Positions 14,030 through 21,058 of a stretch of 24,486 bases of DNA are shown here, one piece after another. Position 1 is the stretch's first letter; each line of letters opens with the position of its first letter. The notes beneath the pieces are model-generated. The model was not told the origin of the DNA. It saw nothing but the letters and a program-made list of their open reading frames with translations, and made no database searches. The translations under genes and the position numbers were made by a program. This DNA is from Alphaproteobacteria bacterium. GTDB lineage: Bacteria; Pseudomonadota; Alphaproteobacteria; Rhodospirillales; Rhodospirillaceae. The stretch is from the NCBI GenBank assembly GCA_015228695.1, contig JADGDA010000007.1, positions 1 through 24,486 of the forward strand. The letters are read 5' to 3'.

Positions 14030-16615
14030 CTATCCGGGAAGAGCCGAGGGACGTCCGCGCGGCAGGGTGCCCGCCAGCATCTCCTTGACCGTGAGCGCCA
14101 GGGTCTCCAGGCTGAACGGCTTGGCCATGAAGTGGACGTCGGGCAGGTCGGTCAACTCCCCCCGCGTCATTTCGTCGGAATAGCCGGACATCAGGATCAA
14201 CTTGATCTCCGGCCACTCGGAACGCACCATGCGGGCCAGGGTGGTGCCGTCCATTCCGGGCATCACCATGTCGCTGATCAGGAGGTCGATCTTGGTGGAC
14301 CCGCGCACGGCGACGATGGCGGCTTCCCCGTTTCCGGCCTCGATGACCGTGTAGCCCTTGTTGCGCAACGCCCGCGCCGCGAAGGTCCGCACCGCGTCCT
14401 CGTCCTCCACCAGCAGGACGGTTCCGGCTCCGCTCAGGTCGATGACGGGGGAGGGTTCCTTCTCCGCGACGGGGGCGGTCCGGGGTTTTTCCGCCTCCCC
14501 GTCGTCCTCCCCATCCGAGTCGGCTTCTTCGTCCTCCTCGTCCTCTCCGTCGGAAGGGGGAGGCTCGTGCTTGACGGCGTGCGCTTCGCCGTCCAGGACC
14601 TCGGGTTCATAATGGGGCAGGTAAATGGTAAAGGTCGCGCCTTCTCCCACCGCGCTGTCCACCAGGATGAAGCCGTCGGTCTGGCGGACGATGCCATAGA
14701 CCGTGGACAGGCCGAGGCCGGTTCCGGCCCCGCCTTCCTTGGTGGAAAAGAATGGTTCATAGATGCGGCCGATATCCTCCTTGGCGATGCCGGTGCCGGT
14801 GTCGCTGACCTCGATCATCACGTAATCGCCCGGCGGAATGAATTCGACGCCGCGTTGGGTCGGCTCGTTAAAGCCGGCCTTTCCGGTCGTGATGGTCAAG
14901 GTGCCCCCGCCCGGCATGGCGTCGCGGGCGTTGACCGCCAGATTGATGATGACCTGATCGAACTGACCGGGGTCCACCCGGACCAGACCGATGTCCCGGC
15001 CATGGATCAGCTTGAACGCGATGTTCTCTCCGAGGAGGCGGCGGAGGAGGTGCGACAGCTCCGCCAGGGCCTCGGCCACGTCGAGCATGCGCGGCTGCAA
15101 GGGTTGCCGGCGCGAGAACGCCAGAAGCTGGCGCACCAGATTGGCGGCGCGGTTGGCGTTCTGCTTGACCTGCATGATATCGGCGAACGAGGGATCGCCG
15201 GCGCCGTGCCTTTGCAACAAAAGATCGCAGAATCCGATCATGGCGGTGAGAAGGTTGTTGAAATCGTGGGCCACTCCGCCCGCGAGCTGGCCCATGGCCT
15301 GCATCTTCTGCGCCTGGGCGAACTGGATTTCCAGGCTGCGCTGCTCCGTGCTGTCGATGAAATGGAGGACCAGCCCGGTGACGTCGTCCAACTCGCCGGT
15401 CGGGCTGATGAACACCGACGCCGTCCGCCCGTTGGTGGTGCCGAGGCGCACTTCGATCTGGGCGGTGGTGGCGATTCCCATCACCACCTTGGACAGGGCG
15501 TTGGCCACGTCGCCGCGATCCTCGCGGGCGATCCGGTCGGCGAGGGGTTGCCCCACCAGAAATCCACGGGTTTCCCCCAGCATGTCGGAGAAGGCGGGAT
15601 TGCAGTCGGAAATCGTCCCCTCCAGGTCCAGGATCACCACCCCCACCGGAGCGTCGTCGAACAGCCAGCGGAAACGGTTTTCGGAATCGCGGAGCGCCTG
15701 TTTCCATTCCCGTTCGGCCATCACGTCGCGCACGACCACCGAACGGGTGCAGATCGCGCCGCCGTCGTCGAAAATGGCCTGGCTGATGAAGGCCTGGAAA
15801 ACGTTGCCCGAGGTGGTCACGAACTTGACCTCGCCCCGTCCCTCGTCCTCGATCTCGGGGGCGAGCGGTCCCGCCAGCACGTCGATGAGCGGCCGCCCCT
15901 TCAGCGCCTCCACCGATTCGCCCAACCATTCCGCAAGGCGGAGATTGACGTGCTGGAACCTGCCGTCGGCGTCGGCGGTGAACAGCCCGACCGGGGCGAA
16001 ATCGAAAAAGTCGGTCAGGTCCTCGCGGTCGCGGCGCAGGATTTCCTCGATGGCGCGGCGGGCGGTGATGTCCTCGATGCTCCACACCAGCATCCCGGGG
16101 CGGCGGGCGGCGCCCAGGGGGGCCAGGGGGCGCACGGAGACCTTGAGCCACTCGGGCTCGCTGTCCGGGCCTCCGATGGGAAGTTCGACGCTGTCGGCCA
16201 CCTGCCCGGCGACCGAGATCGTCAGCCGTTCGACGGCGGCGACGGCGCGCGGGTCGCCGCCGCCGCTTTCCTCCAGGGCCTGCAAGGGACCTTTTCCTCC
16301 CAGCAGACGCCGTCCCGCCTCGTTGACGTAAAGCCGGGTGCCGTCCCTTGCCGTCACCAGCCGGGGACCGGGCTCGGTCTCGATCATCGCGGCGGCCAGA
16401 CTGGCCCGTTCGGCTTCGCGCCGGAACCGGAATTCCGCGCGGGCGAGCAGGATCGGGGCCGCCAGGGCGCCCGCACCCTCCAGCAGCACGGCCCATTCGG
16501 GCGACGGCGGGTTGAGCGCCATGACCACCAGCGCGACGACCGCCGCCCCGAGAATGAGCGGGATCGGATTACGAAGAAGGTCGAGAAGGCAACGTGCCTT
16601 TGAGCCGCATGACAT
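14030..16615 (-). CDS. cckA: Hybrid sensor histidine kinase CckA
   Basis: CckA is the membrane kinase/phosphatase that, through ChpT, sets phosphorylation of the master regulator CtrA in Alphaproteobacteria. The 861-aa product has two membrane helices (about 18-60), PAS-like segments (about 75-190, 195-310, 305-425), and a HisKA domain with H450 in G-G-V-A-H-D-F-N-N-L-L. An ATPase domain (about 540-665, with V-I-I-N-L-A-V-N-A-R-D-A-M and D-T-G-T-G-I) and a receiver domain (about 730-850) with D782 in I-S-D-M-V-M-P-G-M-D-G complete it. The stretch M-Q-V-K-Q-N-A-N-R-A-A-N-L-V-R-Q-L-L-A-F is strongly CckA-like. Residues about 680-717 form a very acidic linker. ATG 16615 has AGAGG 9 nt upstream and overlaps the end of flhB by 47 nt, suggesting coupling. 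TTG 16621 is an alternative start. Confidence 0.93.
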   Translation of the reverse strand: MSCGSKARCLLDLLRNPIPLILGAAVVALVVMALNPPSPEWAVLLEGAGALAAPILLARAEFRFRREAERASLAAAMIETEPGPRLVTARDGTRLYVNEAGRRLLGGKGPLQALEESGGGDPRAVAAVERLTISVAGQVADSVELPIGGPDSEPEWLKVSVRPLAPLGAARRPGMLVWSIEDITARRAIEEILRRDREDLTDFFDFAPVGLFTADADGRFQHVNLRLAEWLGESVEALKGRPLIDVLAGPLAPEIEDEGRGEVKFVTTSGNVFQAFISQAIFDDGGAICTRSVVVRDVMAEREWKQALRDSENRFRWLFDDAPVGVVILDLEGTISDCNPAFSDMLGETRGFLVGQPLADRIAREDRGDVANALSKVVMGIATTAQIEVRLGTTNGRTASVFISPTGELDDVTGLVLHFIDSTEQRSLEIQFAQAQKMQAMGQLAGGVAHDFNNLLTAMIGFCDLLLQRHGAGDPSFADIMQVKQNANRAANLVRQLLAFSRRQPLQPRMLDVAEALAELSHLLRRLLGENIAFKLIHGRDIGLVRVDPGQFDQVIINLAVNARDAMPGGGTLTITTGKAGFNEPTQRGVEFIPPGDYVMIEVSDTGTGIAKEDIGRIYEPFFSTKEGGAGTGLGLSTVYGIVRQTDGFILVDSAVGEGATFTIYLPHYEPEVLDGEAHAVKHEPPPSDGEDEEDEEADSDGEDDGEAEKPRTAPVAEKEPSPVIDLSGAGTVLLVEDEDAVRTFAARALRNKGYTVIEAGNGEAAIVAVRGSTKIDLLISDMVMPGMDGTTLARMVRSEWPEIKLILMSGYSDEMTRGELTDLPDVHFMAKPFSLETLALTVKEMLAGTLPRGRPSALPG

Positions 16616-17651
16616 AACCAATTACCTCTGCCACCGGCTTGTAATGCTCGGGGGGAATTTCCTGGTCGAGATCCACGGCCGCGTAAAGCGTCCGCGCAAG
16701 AGGTGGATTCTCGACAATGGGGACGTCGTTTTCCTCCGCGACCTCCCGAATCTTGAGGGCGAGGGAATCGATCCCCTTCGCCACCAGTTTCGGAGCCTGC
16801 ATGGCCTCGATATCATAGCTCAGCGCGACGGCATAGTGGGTCGGGTTGGTCACCACCACGCTGGCGGTCGGAACCGCCTGCATCATGCGCACCCGGGCGC
16901 GCTCGGCGCGGATCTGGCGGATGCGGGCCTTCACCTGGGGATCGCCCTCGGTCGATTTGGCTTCGTCCTTGACCTCGGTCTTGGTCATGCGAAGCTCGCT
17001 CATGTGCTTGTAGCGCTGGAAGAAAAAGTCGGCTCCCGCCAGAACGGTCAAGGCCGCCACCACGGCCGTCAACAGCGCCACGGTAAGGTCCTGGAGTTCG
17101 CCGAGCGAGGCATAGAGATCCATCGCGGGCATCAGCGCGAGGTAGCCGAGCTTCGGGGCCACCAGCGCGTACATCACGCCGCCGACGATGACGAGCTTGA
17201 TGATCCCCTTGACCGTCTCAAGGACGCCGCGGACCGAAAAAATCCGCTTCGCGCCCTCGATGGGGCTGAACTTTGACATCTTGGGGGTGATTTTCTTCGT
17301 GGACCAGGAAAACCCGTGCTGCATGATGCTGGACGCCAGCGCCAGCACCACGAACATCGCGGCGGGCAGGAAAAGAATCATCCCCACCCGCCCGACGAGA
17401 TCGGCCAGGGTCGACCGGAGATGGAAAAAATCCATCGGCATGGCATGGGGCTCGGACAGAAAGGGCAGCAGCAGGATTTTCAAGTCGCGCGCGATTCCGG
17501 GGGCCAGGCTCGACACCAGGAACAGGGCGCCGCTCAGCATCACCCAGTGGCCGACTTCCTGGGAGGTCGCGAGGTTGCCTTCCTCGCGCGCGGTGCCGAG
17601 TTTCTTTTCGGTCGGTTCTTCTGATTTCTCGCCGCCGTCGTCGTCGGCCAT
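16569..17651 (-). CDS. flhB: Flagellar export switch protein FlhB
   Basis: FlhB is the export-gate subunit that switches the flagellar type III apparatus from rod/hook to filament substrates. The 360-aa product has a charged N-terminus (E-K-S-E-E-P-T-E-K-K), four membrane helices (about 30-210) and a cytoplasmic domain. The self-cleavage motif N269-P-T-H272 is intact, followed by Y-A-V-A-L-S-Y-D. The start (17651) is 3 nt after the fliR stop. The last 47 nt overlap cckA, which is unusual for an export gene and links kinase translation to export-gate translation. A second, shorter protein that resembles only the FlhB cytoplasmic domain is encoded on the other strand at 20053-20379. Confidence 0.97.
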   Translation of the reverse strand: MADDDGGEKSEEPTEKKLGTAREEGNLATSQEVGHWVMLSGALFLVSSLAPGIARDLKILLLPFLSEPHAMPMDFFHLRSTLADLVGRVGMILFLPAAMFVVLALASSIMQHGFSWSTKKITPKMSKFSPIEGAKRIFSVRGVLETVKGIIKLVIVGGVMYALVAPKLGYLALMPAMDLYASLGELQDLTVALLTAVVAALTVLAGADFFFQRYKHMSELRMTKTEVKDEAKSTEGDPQVKARIRQIRAERARVRMMQAVPTASVVVTNPTHYAVALSYDIEAMQAPKLVAKGIDSLALKIREVAEENDVPIVENPPLARTLYAAVDLDQEIPPEHYKPVAEVIGYVMRLKGTLPSRPSS

Positions 17652-17654
17652 GGG

Positions 17655-18419
17655 TCACCCGGGAGCCAGGAAGGGGGTCAGTCCATCGCGGAAGAACACC
17701 AGAAACGCCTGCATGATCGGGGGAAGCACGATCACGAACAAGGCAAAGGATAGCAGCAACTGAAACGGAAGACCCACGAAAAGCACATTCATCGCCGGCA
17801 TCAGGCGCGACATCACCCCAAGCCCCATCTGGAACACCATGGACCCCAGGATGAACGGGGAAGCGAACTGGGCGCCGATGAGAAAGCTGTGATCGAGGGT
17901 CGAAACCAGCGATTTCGACATGTCCCCGATCATGATGCCGCCGCCGGGCTTGAACAGGGTGTAGCTATCGACCACGGCTCCCAGGATGAGCCCGTGCAGG
18001 CCGGTGGTGAAGATCAGAAGCACCGCGACGTTGCCCATGAACCCGATCACCATGGCGCCCTGTTCCTCGGAAATCGGGTCGAAGACTGTGGCGTTGGCCA
18101 TGCCGGAGGTGAATCCGATGATCGCTCCGGCAAAATTGATCGCGGTCATCAGGAGTTGGGAAATCAGGCCGAGAAAAACCCCGACGGCCGCCTCTCCGGC
18201 GATCAGCAGGAACAGCGCCGTCGCGTTCTCGGGCTGGGGGGGCAGGGTGGGCGCCACGACCGGGAGGACCAGCAGGGAAATGGCCAGCGCCAGGGCGAGA
18301 CGGAACTGGGGAAGGACATAGGGGGCCGACATGCCCGGAATCATCTGGACCACCACCCCAAGGCGCGTGAACACCAGGAGGAAACGATAGACATCCAGGC
18401 TGAGGAGTTCGTCGAGCAC
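17655..18419 (-). CDS. fliR: Flagellar export gate protein FliR
   Basis: An inner-membrane subunit of the FliPQR export gate. The 254-aa product is hydrophobic with about six membrane helices and typical stretches: F-T-R-L-G-V-V-V-Q-M-I-P-G-M near residues 17-30, G-E-A-A-V-G-V-F-L-G near 74-83, and P-A-M-N-V-L-F-V-G-L-P near the C-terminal third. It starts with GTG at 18419, only 4 nt after the fliQ stop, with a G-rich ribosome site inside that gap. It lies between fliQ and flhB in the conserved order fliQ-fliR-flhB. Confidence 0.96.
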   Translation of the reverse strand: MLDELLSLDVYRFLLVFTRLGVVVQMIPGMSAPYVLPQFRLALALAISLLVLPVVAPTLPPQPENATALFLLIAGEAAVGVFLGLISQLLMTAINFAGAIIGFTSGMANATVFDPISEEQGAMVIGFMGNVAVLLIFTTGLHGLILGAVVDSYTLFKPGGGIMIGDMSKSLVSTLDHSFLIGAQFASPFILGSMVFQMGLGVMSRLMPAMNVLFVGLPFQLLLSFALFVIVLPPIMQAFLVFFRDGLTPFLAPG

Positions 18420-18423
18420 GGCC

Positions 18424-18690
18424 CTACCCCAGGCCGACGATGCGGTCGAACATCATCTGCGTGAACGCGGTCAGTTCGTGGAGCATGAACGGGGCGAAAA
18501 CGATCAGGGACAGAAAAACGACCAGGATCTTCGGCACGAACGTCAGGGTCATTTCCTGGATCGACGTCAACGCCTGGAACAGCGAAATCACCAGACCGAT
18601 GACCATGCCGACCATCAACGTGGGCGCGGAAATCTTGACCAGGATCAGAATGGCTTCGCGGGTGACCTCCAGGACTTCGGCTTCATTCAT
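18424..18690 (-). CDS. fliQ: Flagellar export gate protein FliQ
   Basis: An 88-aa integral membrane subunit of the flagellar type III export gate, normal family length. It has two membrane helices (about 15-38 and 52-76) joined by a loop containing Q-A-L-T-S-I-Q-E-M-T-L-T-F-V-P-K, the FliQ signature. It starts at ATG 18690, 14 nt after fliE, and is directly followed by fliR. Confidence 0.96.
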   Translation of the reverse strand: MNEAEVLEVTREAILILVKISAPTLMVGMVIGLVISLFQALTSIQEMTLTFVPKILVVFLSLIVFAPFMLHELTAFTQMMFDRIVGLG

Positions 18691-18704
18691 GGACCGGCCA
18701 CATG

Positions 18705-19028
18705 CTACATGGGCATCTTCAGGATTTCGTTATAGGCCCCGACCACCTTGTCGCGGATGGCGACCACGGTTTCCAGGGTGACCTCGGCATTGGCCACCGC
18801 CGTGACCACCTCGCGGAGATCGGCTTGGCCGGTCAGGGCCTTCATGCTCATCTGCTCCGCCTTCTTGTTGGCCTGGACGGCGTCCTGGACCGTTCCCTTG
18901 ACCAGGGCGGCGAAGGATTGCCCCGGCTTCGGGGCCGCCGCGTCCGCCGTCTCGGTCGCGGGAATGCCGAGGGCGGTTCTGGCGGCGGAGCGGTAGGCGG
19001 AGATGGCGTCGGTGAAATTGGCGGTCAC
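18705..19028 (-). CDS. fliE: Flagellar hook-basal body protein FliE
   Basis: FliE joins the MS ring/export gate to the rod and is needed for export of rod proteins. The 107-aa product has the family's C-terminal motif, V-T-L-E-T-V-V-A-I-R-D-K-V-V-G-A-Y-N-E-I-L-K-M-P, at about residues 82-105. A middle F-A-A-L-V-K-G-T segment precedes a helix. It starts with GTG 19028, strongly supported by AAGGAGG 6 nt upstream. It lies 17 nt after flgC, so it belongs to the same transcript. Confidence 0.96.
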   Translation of the reverse strand: MTANFTDAISAYRSAARTALGIPATETADAAAPKPGQSFAALVKGTVQDAVQANKKAEQMSMKALTGQADLREVVTAVANAEVTLETVVAIRDKVVGAYNEILKMPM

Positions 19029-19045
19029 GATGGCCTCCTTGGCGG

Positions 19046-19456
19046 TCAGCGCAGCATGTCGATGGTACGCTTGACCATCTCTTTGGACGAATTGATGACG
19101 TTCAGATTCGCTTCGTAGGTCCTCTGCGCCTCGCGCATGTCGGTCAACTCGATCAGCGGATTCACGTTGGGACGCTTGACGTAGCCGTTTTCGTCGGCGG
19201 CGGGATGGCTCGGCTCGTAGCGGGTGTCGAATTCCGCGCGGTCCACGCCGACCTTGTCGACCCGAACCACATCGACCCCGGCCTGACGGTCGAGGGCGCT
19301 CTTGAAAGAGATGGTCTTGCGCCGATAGGGATCGGAACCGGGCGTCTTGCCCACGGAGTCGGCGTTGGCCAGATTCTCGGAGATCACCCGGAGCCGGGAG
19401 GCCTGCGCCTTCATGCCCGACGTCGCGATCCGGCTCATTCTGATCAGATCATCCAT
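19046..19456 (-). CDS. flgC: Flagellar proximal rod protein FlgC
   Basis: A structural protein of the flagellar rod, exported by the type III system without a cleaved signal. The 136-aa product has the rod/hook-family N-terminal motif R-V-I-S-E-N-L-A-N-A-D-S (about residues 23-34). The C-terminal heptad-like helix, M-R-E-A-Q-R-T-Y-E-A-N-L-N-V-I-N, packs against it. ATG 19456 is preceded by a near-perfect GGGGAGGTGATCC ribosome site. The gene follows flgB by 14 nt. Confidence 0.97.
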   Translation of the reverse strand: MDDLIRMSRIATSGMKAQASRLRVISENLANADSVGKTPGSDPYRRKTISFKSALDRQAGVDVVRVDKVGVDRAEFDTRYEPSHPAADENGYVKRPNVNPLIELTDMREAQRTYEANLNVINSSKEMVKRTIDMLR

Positions 19457-19470
19457 GGATCACCTCCCCG

Positions 19471-19884
19471 TCAGTGGCCCCGGCCGAGGGCGGTGCGGAT
19501 CATCCTCAACTGTTTCTGATACAGGTTGAGCGCCACTTCATAGGCGCTTCTGGTTTCGGAAATCTTTCCCATCTGATCTTCGAGCACGACTCCGTTTCCG
19601 TCCGGCGCCGTCTCATAGGCGTGCTTCACCTTCTCGACCAGGAAATCCCCCCGGTCGGGGACGTTGCCGGGCATGTGCATCGGATCGGTCATGGCGGTCT
19701 TGACCTGTCCCGGCCGACGCGCGGCGCGCGCCAGCTCCCCGAAGTTCAAGGGCTTCACGTCTTCCGGCTGATAGCGGGGCGTATCGGCATTGGCGACGTT
19801 CTGGGCCAGAACCCGCTGCCGCTCGGCGGCCCAGTCCATGCGGGCCTTCGCCATCTTGAAGAACGTCAGGTTATTGAGATCCAT
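19471..19884 (-). CDS. flgB: Flagellar proximal rod protein FlgB
   Basis: A rod protein at the base of the axial structure. The 137-aa product shows the family N-terminal block L-A-Q-N-V-A-N-A-D-T-P-R-Y (about residues 26-38) and a C-terminal helix with S-A-Y-E-V-A-L-N-L-Y-Q-K-Q-L. The open frame extends upstream to 19929, but ATG 19884 gives the standard M-D-L-N-N-L-T-F-F start and has GGAGG 9 nt upstream. It is the first gene of the minus-strand operon flgB-flgC-fliE-fliQ-fliR-flhB-cckA. A CtrA-type box lies 100 bp upstream. Confidence 0.96.
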   Translation of the reverse strand: MDLNNLTFFKMAKARMDWAAERQRVLAQNVANADTPRYQPEDVKPLNFGELARAARRPGQVKTAMTDPMHMPGNVPDRGDFLVEKVKHAYETAPDGNGVVLEDQMGKISETRSAYEVALNLYQKQLRMIRTALGRGH

Positions 19885-19939
19885 CGCCACGCGCCTCCGA
19901 TCCGCCACGCGCCCATGGAACAGTATCACGCCGCGTGCC

Positions 19940-19954
19940 TTAAGAAACCGTAAA
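19940..19954. promoter_or_regulatory. Degenerate second CtrA-type box
   Basis: TTAA (19940-19943), seven bases, TAAA (19951-19954) differs from the CtrA pair by one base. It lies 45 bp from the perfect box, nearer to flgB. It could be a weaker second site or chance in an AT-richer stretch. Confidence 0.3.
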
Positions 19955-19984
19955 ACGATGGTGATTGGGCTCTCCGGTTTGTTT

Positions 19985-19999
19985 TTAAAGGTTTGTTAA
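19985..19999. promoter_or_regulatory. Perfect CtrA-type box between divergent flagellar operons
   Basis: TTAA (19985-19988), AGGTTTG, TTAA (19996-19999) matches the TTAA-N7-TTAA CtrA recognition sequence and reads as a site on both strands. It lies 100 bp before flgB and 53 bp before the FlhB-like gene, so phosphorylated CtrA could act on both operons. Clear -10 elements are not visible. Confidence 0.6.
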
Positions 20000-20052
20000 A
20001 TCCTCGGGCCCACTCTGTTCGCCGTAGCAACGTCTGTTCGGGGGAAGGCCCT

Positions 20053-20379
20053 TTGGCGGACAGGTTCGGCCAGGATGAGCAGCGGAAAGACGGCGAGAAG
20101 CCTCGGGCCATCGCCGTCGCCCTGAGTTACGACGCCTCGGTGGCCGGCACGCCGCGCGTGGTCGCGAGCGGGCGCGGGTTCCTCGCCGAACAGATTCTGG
20201 AGCTTGCCTTCGCCAACGGCGTCAAGGTGCGCGAGGACGCCGATCTGGCGCAGCTTCTCGCCGCCGTCGACGTGGACAGCGAAATTCCGGTCGAGGCCTA
20301 CGCCGCCGTCGCCGAGGTGCTGGTTTATCTGTACCGGGCCAACAACAACATGGCCGAATTGATCGGAGACGCGCCATGA
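20053..20379 (+). CDS. FlhB-like protein (C-terminal export-switch domain only)
   Basis: A 108-aa protein resembling only the cytoplasmic domain of FlhB. A-V-A-L-S-Y-D, D-V-D-S-E-I-P-V and A-V-A-E-V-L-V-Y-L align with the same stretches of the full-length FlhB encoded at 16569-17651. The N-P-T-H self-cleavage motif and all membrane helices are missing, so it cannot be a complete switch. Stand-alone FlhB-like domains (FlhX/YlqH type) occur in several bacteria and may modulate or partly replace the FlhB C-terminus. TTG 20053 is the most plausible start, with GGGGAAGG just upstream; the earlier frame opening overlaps the CtrA box. Its stop overlaps the next gene by 4 nt (ATGA). Confidence 0.85.
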   Translation: MADRFGQDEQRKDGEKPRAIAVALSYDASVAGTPRVVASGRGFLAEQILELAFANGVKVREDADLAQLLAAVDVDSEIPVEAYAAVAEVLVYLYRANNNMAELIGDAP

Positions 20380-20708
20380 TCACCGCCGATCCCGTCCGCA
20401 TGGACGTCGACAAGGCGTCCTCCCTGGTGTCCACCGCCCGCCGGCTGCTGGGGGAGGGCCGTCAGGTGGACCTGTCCGCCTTGGAAGGAAAGGTGCACGA
20501 CGCCTGCCACGGCATCGCGGCCTTGCCAGTTCACGAGGGGCGTGTTCTTCTTCCGGACTTGGAAGAGTTGATGACCGCCCTTGACGATCTGACCGCCGAT
20601 CTGACCGCCCAGTTCCATTCGATGGCGGACCCGCGCCCCGACGCGGGCCGGGTCGCCAGGGCTTACGCCGGGCCGGATGGGGACAAGGGTCCGTACGACC
20701 AAGGATAA
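20376..20708 (+). CDS. Unrecognised 110-aa protein in the fliO-fliP operon
   Basis: I do not recognise this family. The product is soluble, acidic and mostly predicted helical (about residues 12-30 and 60-88, with L-E-E-L-M-T-A-L-D-D-L-T-A-D-L-T-A-Q-F). The C-terminal tail is rich in Gly, Pro and Asp. Its ATG overlaps the stop of the FlhB-like gene (ATGA), and fliO starts 24 nt after its stop, so it is embedded in a flagellar export operon. Size, charge and helices would fit an export chaperone of the FlgN/FliT/FliS kind, but no signature proves it. Codon use matches the neighbours, so it is a real gene. Confidence 0.8.
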   Translation: MITADPVRMDVDKASSLVSTARRLLGEGRQVDLSALEGKVHDACHGIAALPVHEGRVLLPDLEELMTALDDLTADLTAQFHSMADPRPDAGRVARAYAGPDGDKGPYDQG

Positions 20709-20731
20709 GCCAAGGATGAGCCAAGGATAAG
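20699..20731 (+). repeat. Three tandem 11-bp repeats carrying Shine-Dalgarno-like cores before fliO
   Basis: CCAAGGATAAG (20699-20709), CCAAGGATGAG (20710-20720) and CCAAGGATAAG (20721-20731) stand head to tail and end directly at the fliO ATG. Each holds AAGGAT, a ribosome-binding core. The first unit includes the stop codon of the upstream gene. The middle one contains an ATG followed by three codons and a stop, a possible minimal open frame. Confidence 0.85.
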
Positions 20732-21058
20732 ATGGTGTTCGACGACTACACCCGCTTCGTTCTGGCGCTCGTTTTCGTGATCGGGTTGATCCTGGTCACG
20801 GGGTGGGCCGTGCGCCGGTTCGGGTTCGGAGTGCATTCCCAGCGTTTCGGCGGCCGTCAGGACCGGCGGCTCGCCCTGGTCGAGGCCCTTCAGGTGGACC
20901 CGAAGCGCCGGCTGGTTCTGGTCCGGCGCGACGACGTCGAACATCTGCTGCTGCTCGGGGGGGGCGCGGACTTGGTGGTGGAGAATGTCGTCCCCCCCTC
21001 CTCTTTTCCCGAAGCCCTGGCGGCCTCCGGGACCGGCGAAGCGGGAGAAGCGGCATGA
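20732..21058 (+). CDS. fliO: Flagellar biosynthesis protein FliO
   Basis: FliO is an assembly factor that helps FliP form the export-gate core. The 108-aa product has one membrane helix (about residues 8-28, F-V-L-A-L-V-F-V-I-G-L-I-L-V-T-G-W) followed by a small cytoplasmic beta-rich domain. That domain contains L-A-L-V-E-A-L-Q-V-D-P-K-R-R-L-V-L-V-R-R-D, typical of FliO. ATG 20732 is 3 nt after the last AAGGATAAG repeat; in-frame GTG 20735 is an alternative with better spacing. The stop overlaps the fliP start by 4 nt (ATGA). Confidence 0.92.
   Translation: MVFDDYTRFVLALVFVIGLILVTGWAVRRFGFGVHSQRFGGRQDRRLALVEALQVDPKRRLVLVRRDDVEHLLLLGGGADLVVENVVPPSSFPEALAASGTGEAGEAA

Noticed and set aside
13560..14216. 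Minus-strand frame overlapping the unrecognised membrane protein and the end of cckA
   Set aside because: The translation is Arg/Pro/Gly-rich noise in an alternative frame. The 13378-13992 frame has a proper membrane helix and is the better candidate.
14132..16603. Long plus-strand open frame opposite cckA
   Set aside because: Antisense shadow of cckA; His/Gly/Asp-rich and without domains.
19885..20052. Sigma-54 promoter (GG-N10-GC) for the flagellar operons
   Set aside because: TTGCT occurs on the minus strand, but there is no GG at the required distance, and no TGGCAC-N5-TTGC match was found on either strand.
20053..20379. FlhB-like gene as a truncated pseudogene of flhB
   Set aside because: The frame is intact, codon use is normal and it is coupled to the next gene. 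Stand-alone FlhB-like domains are a known protein type.
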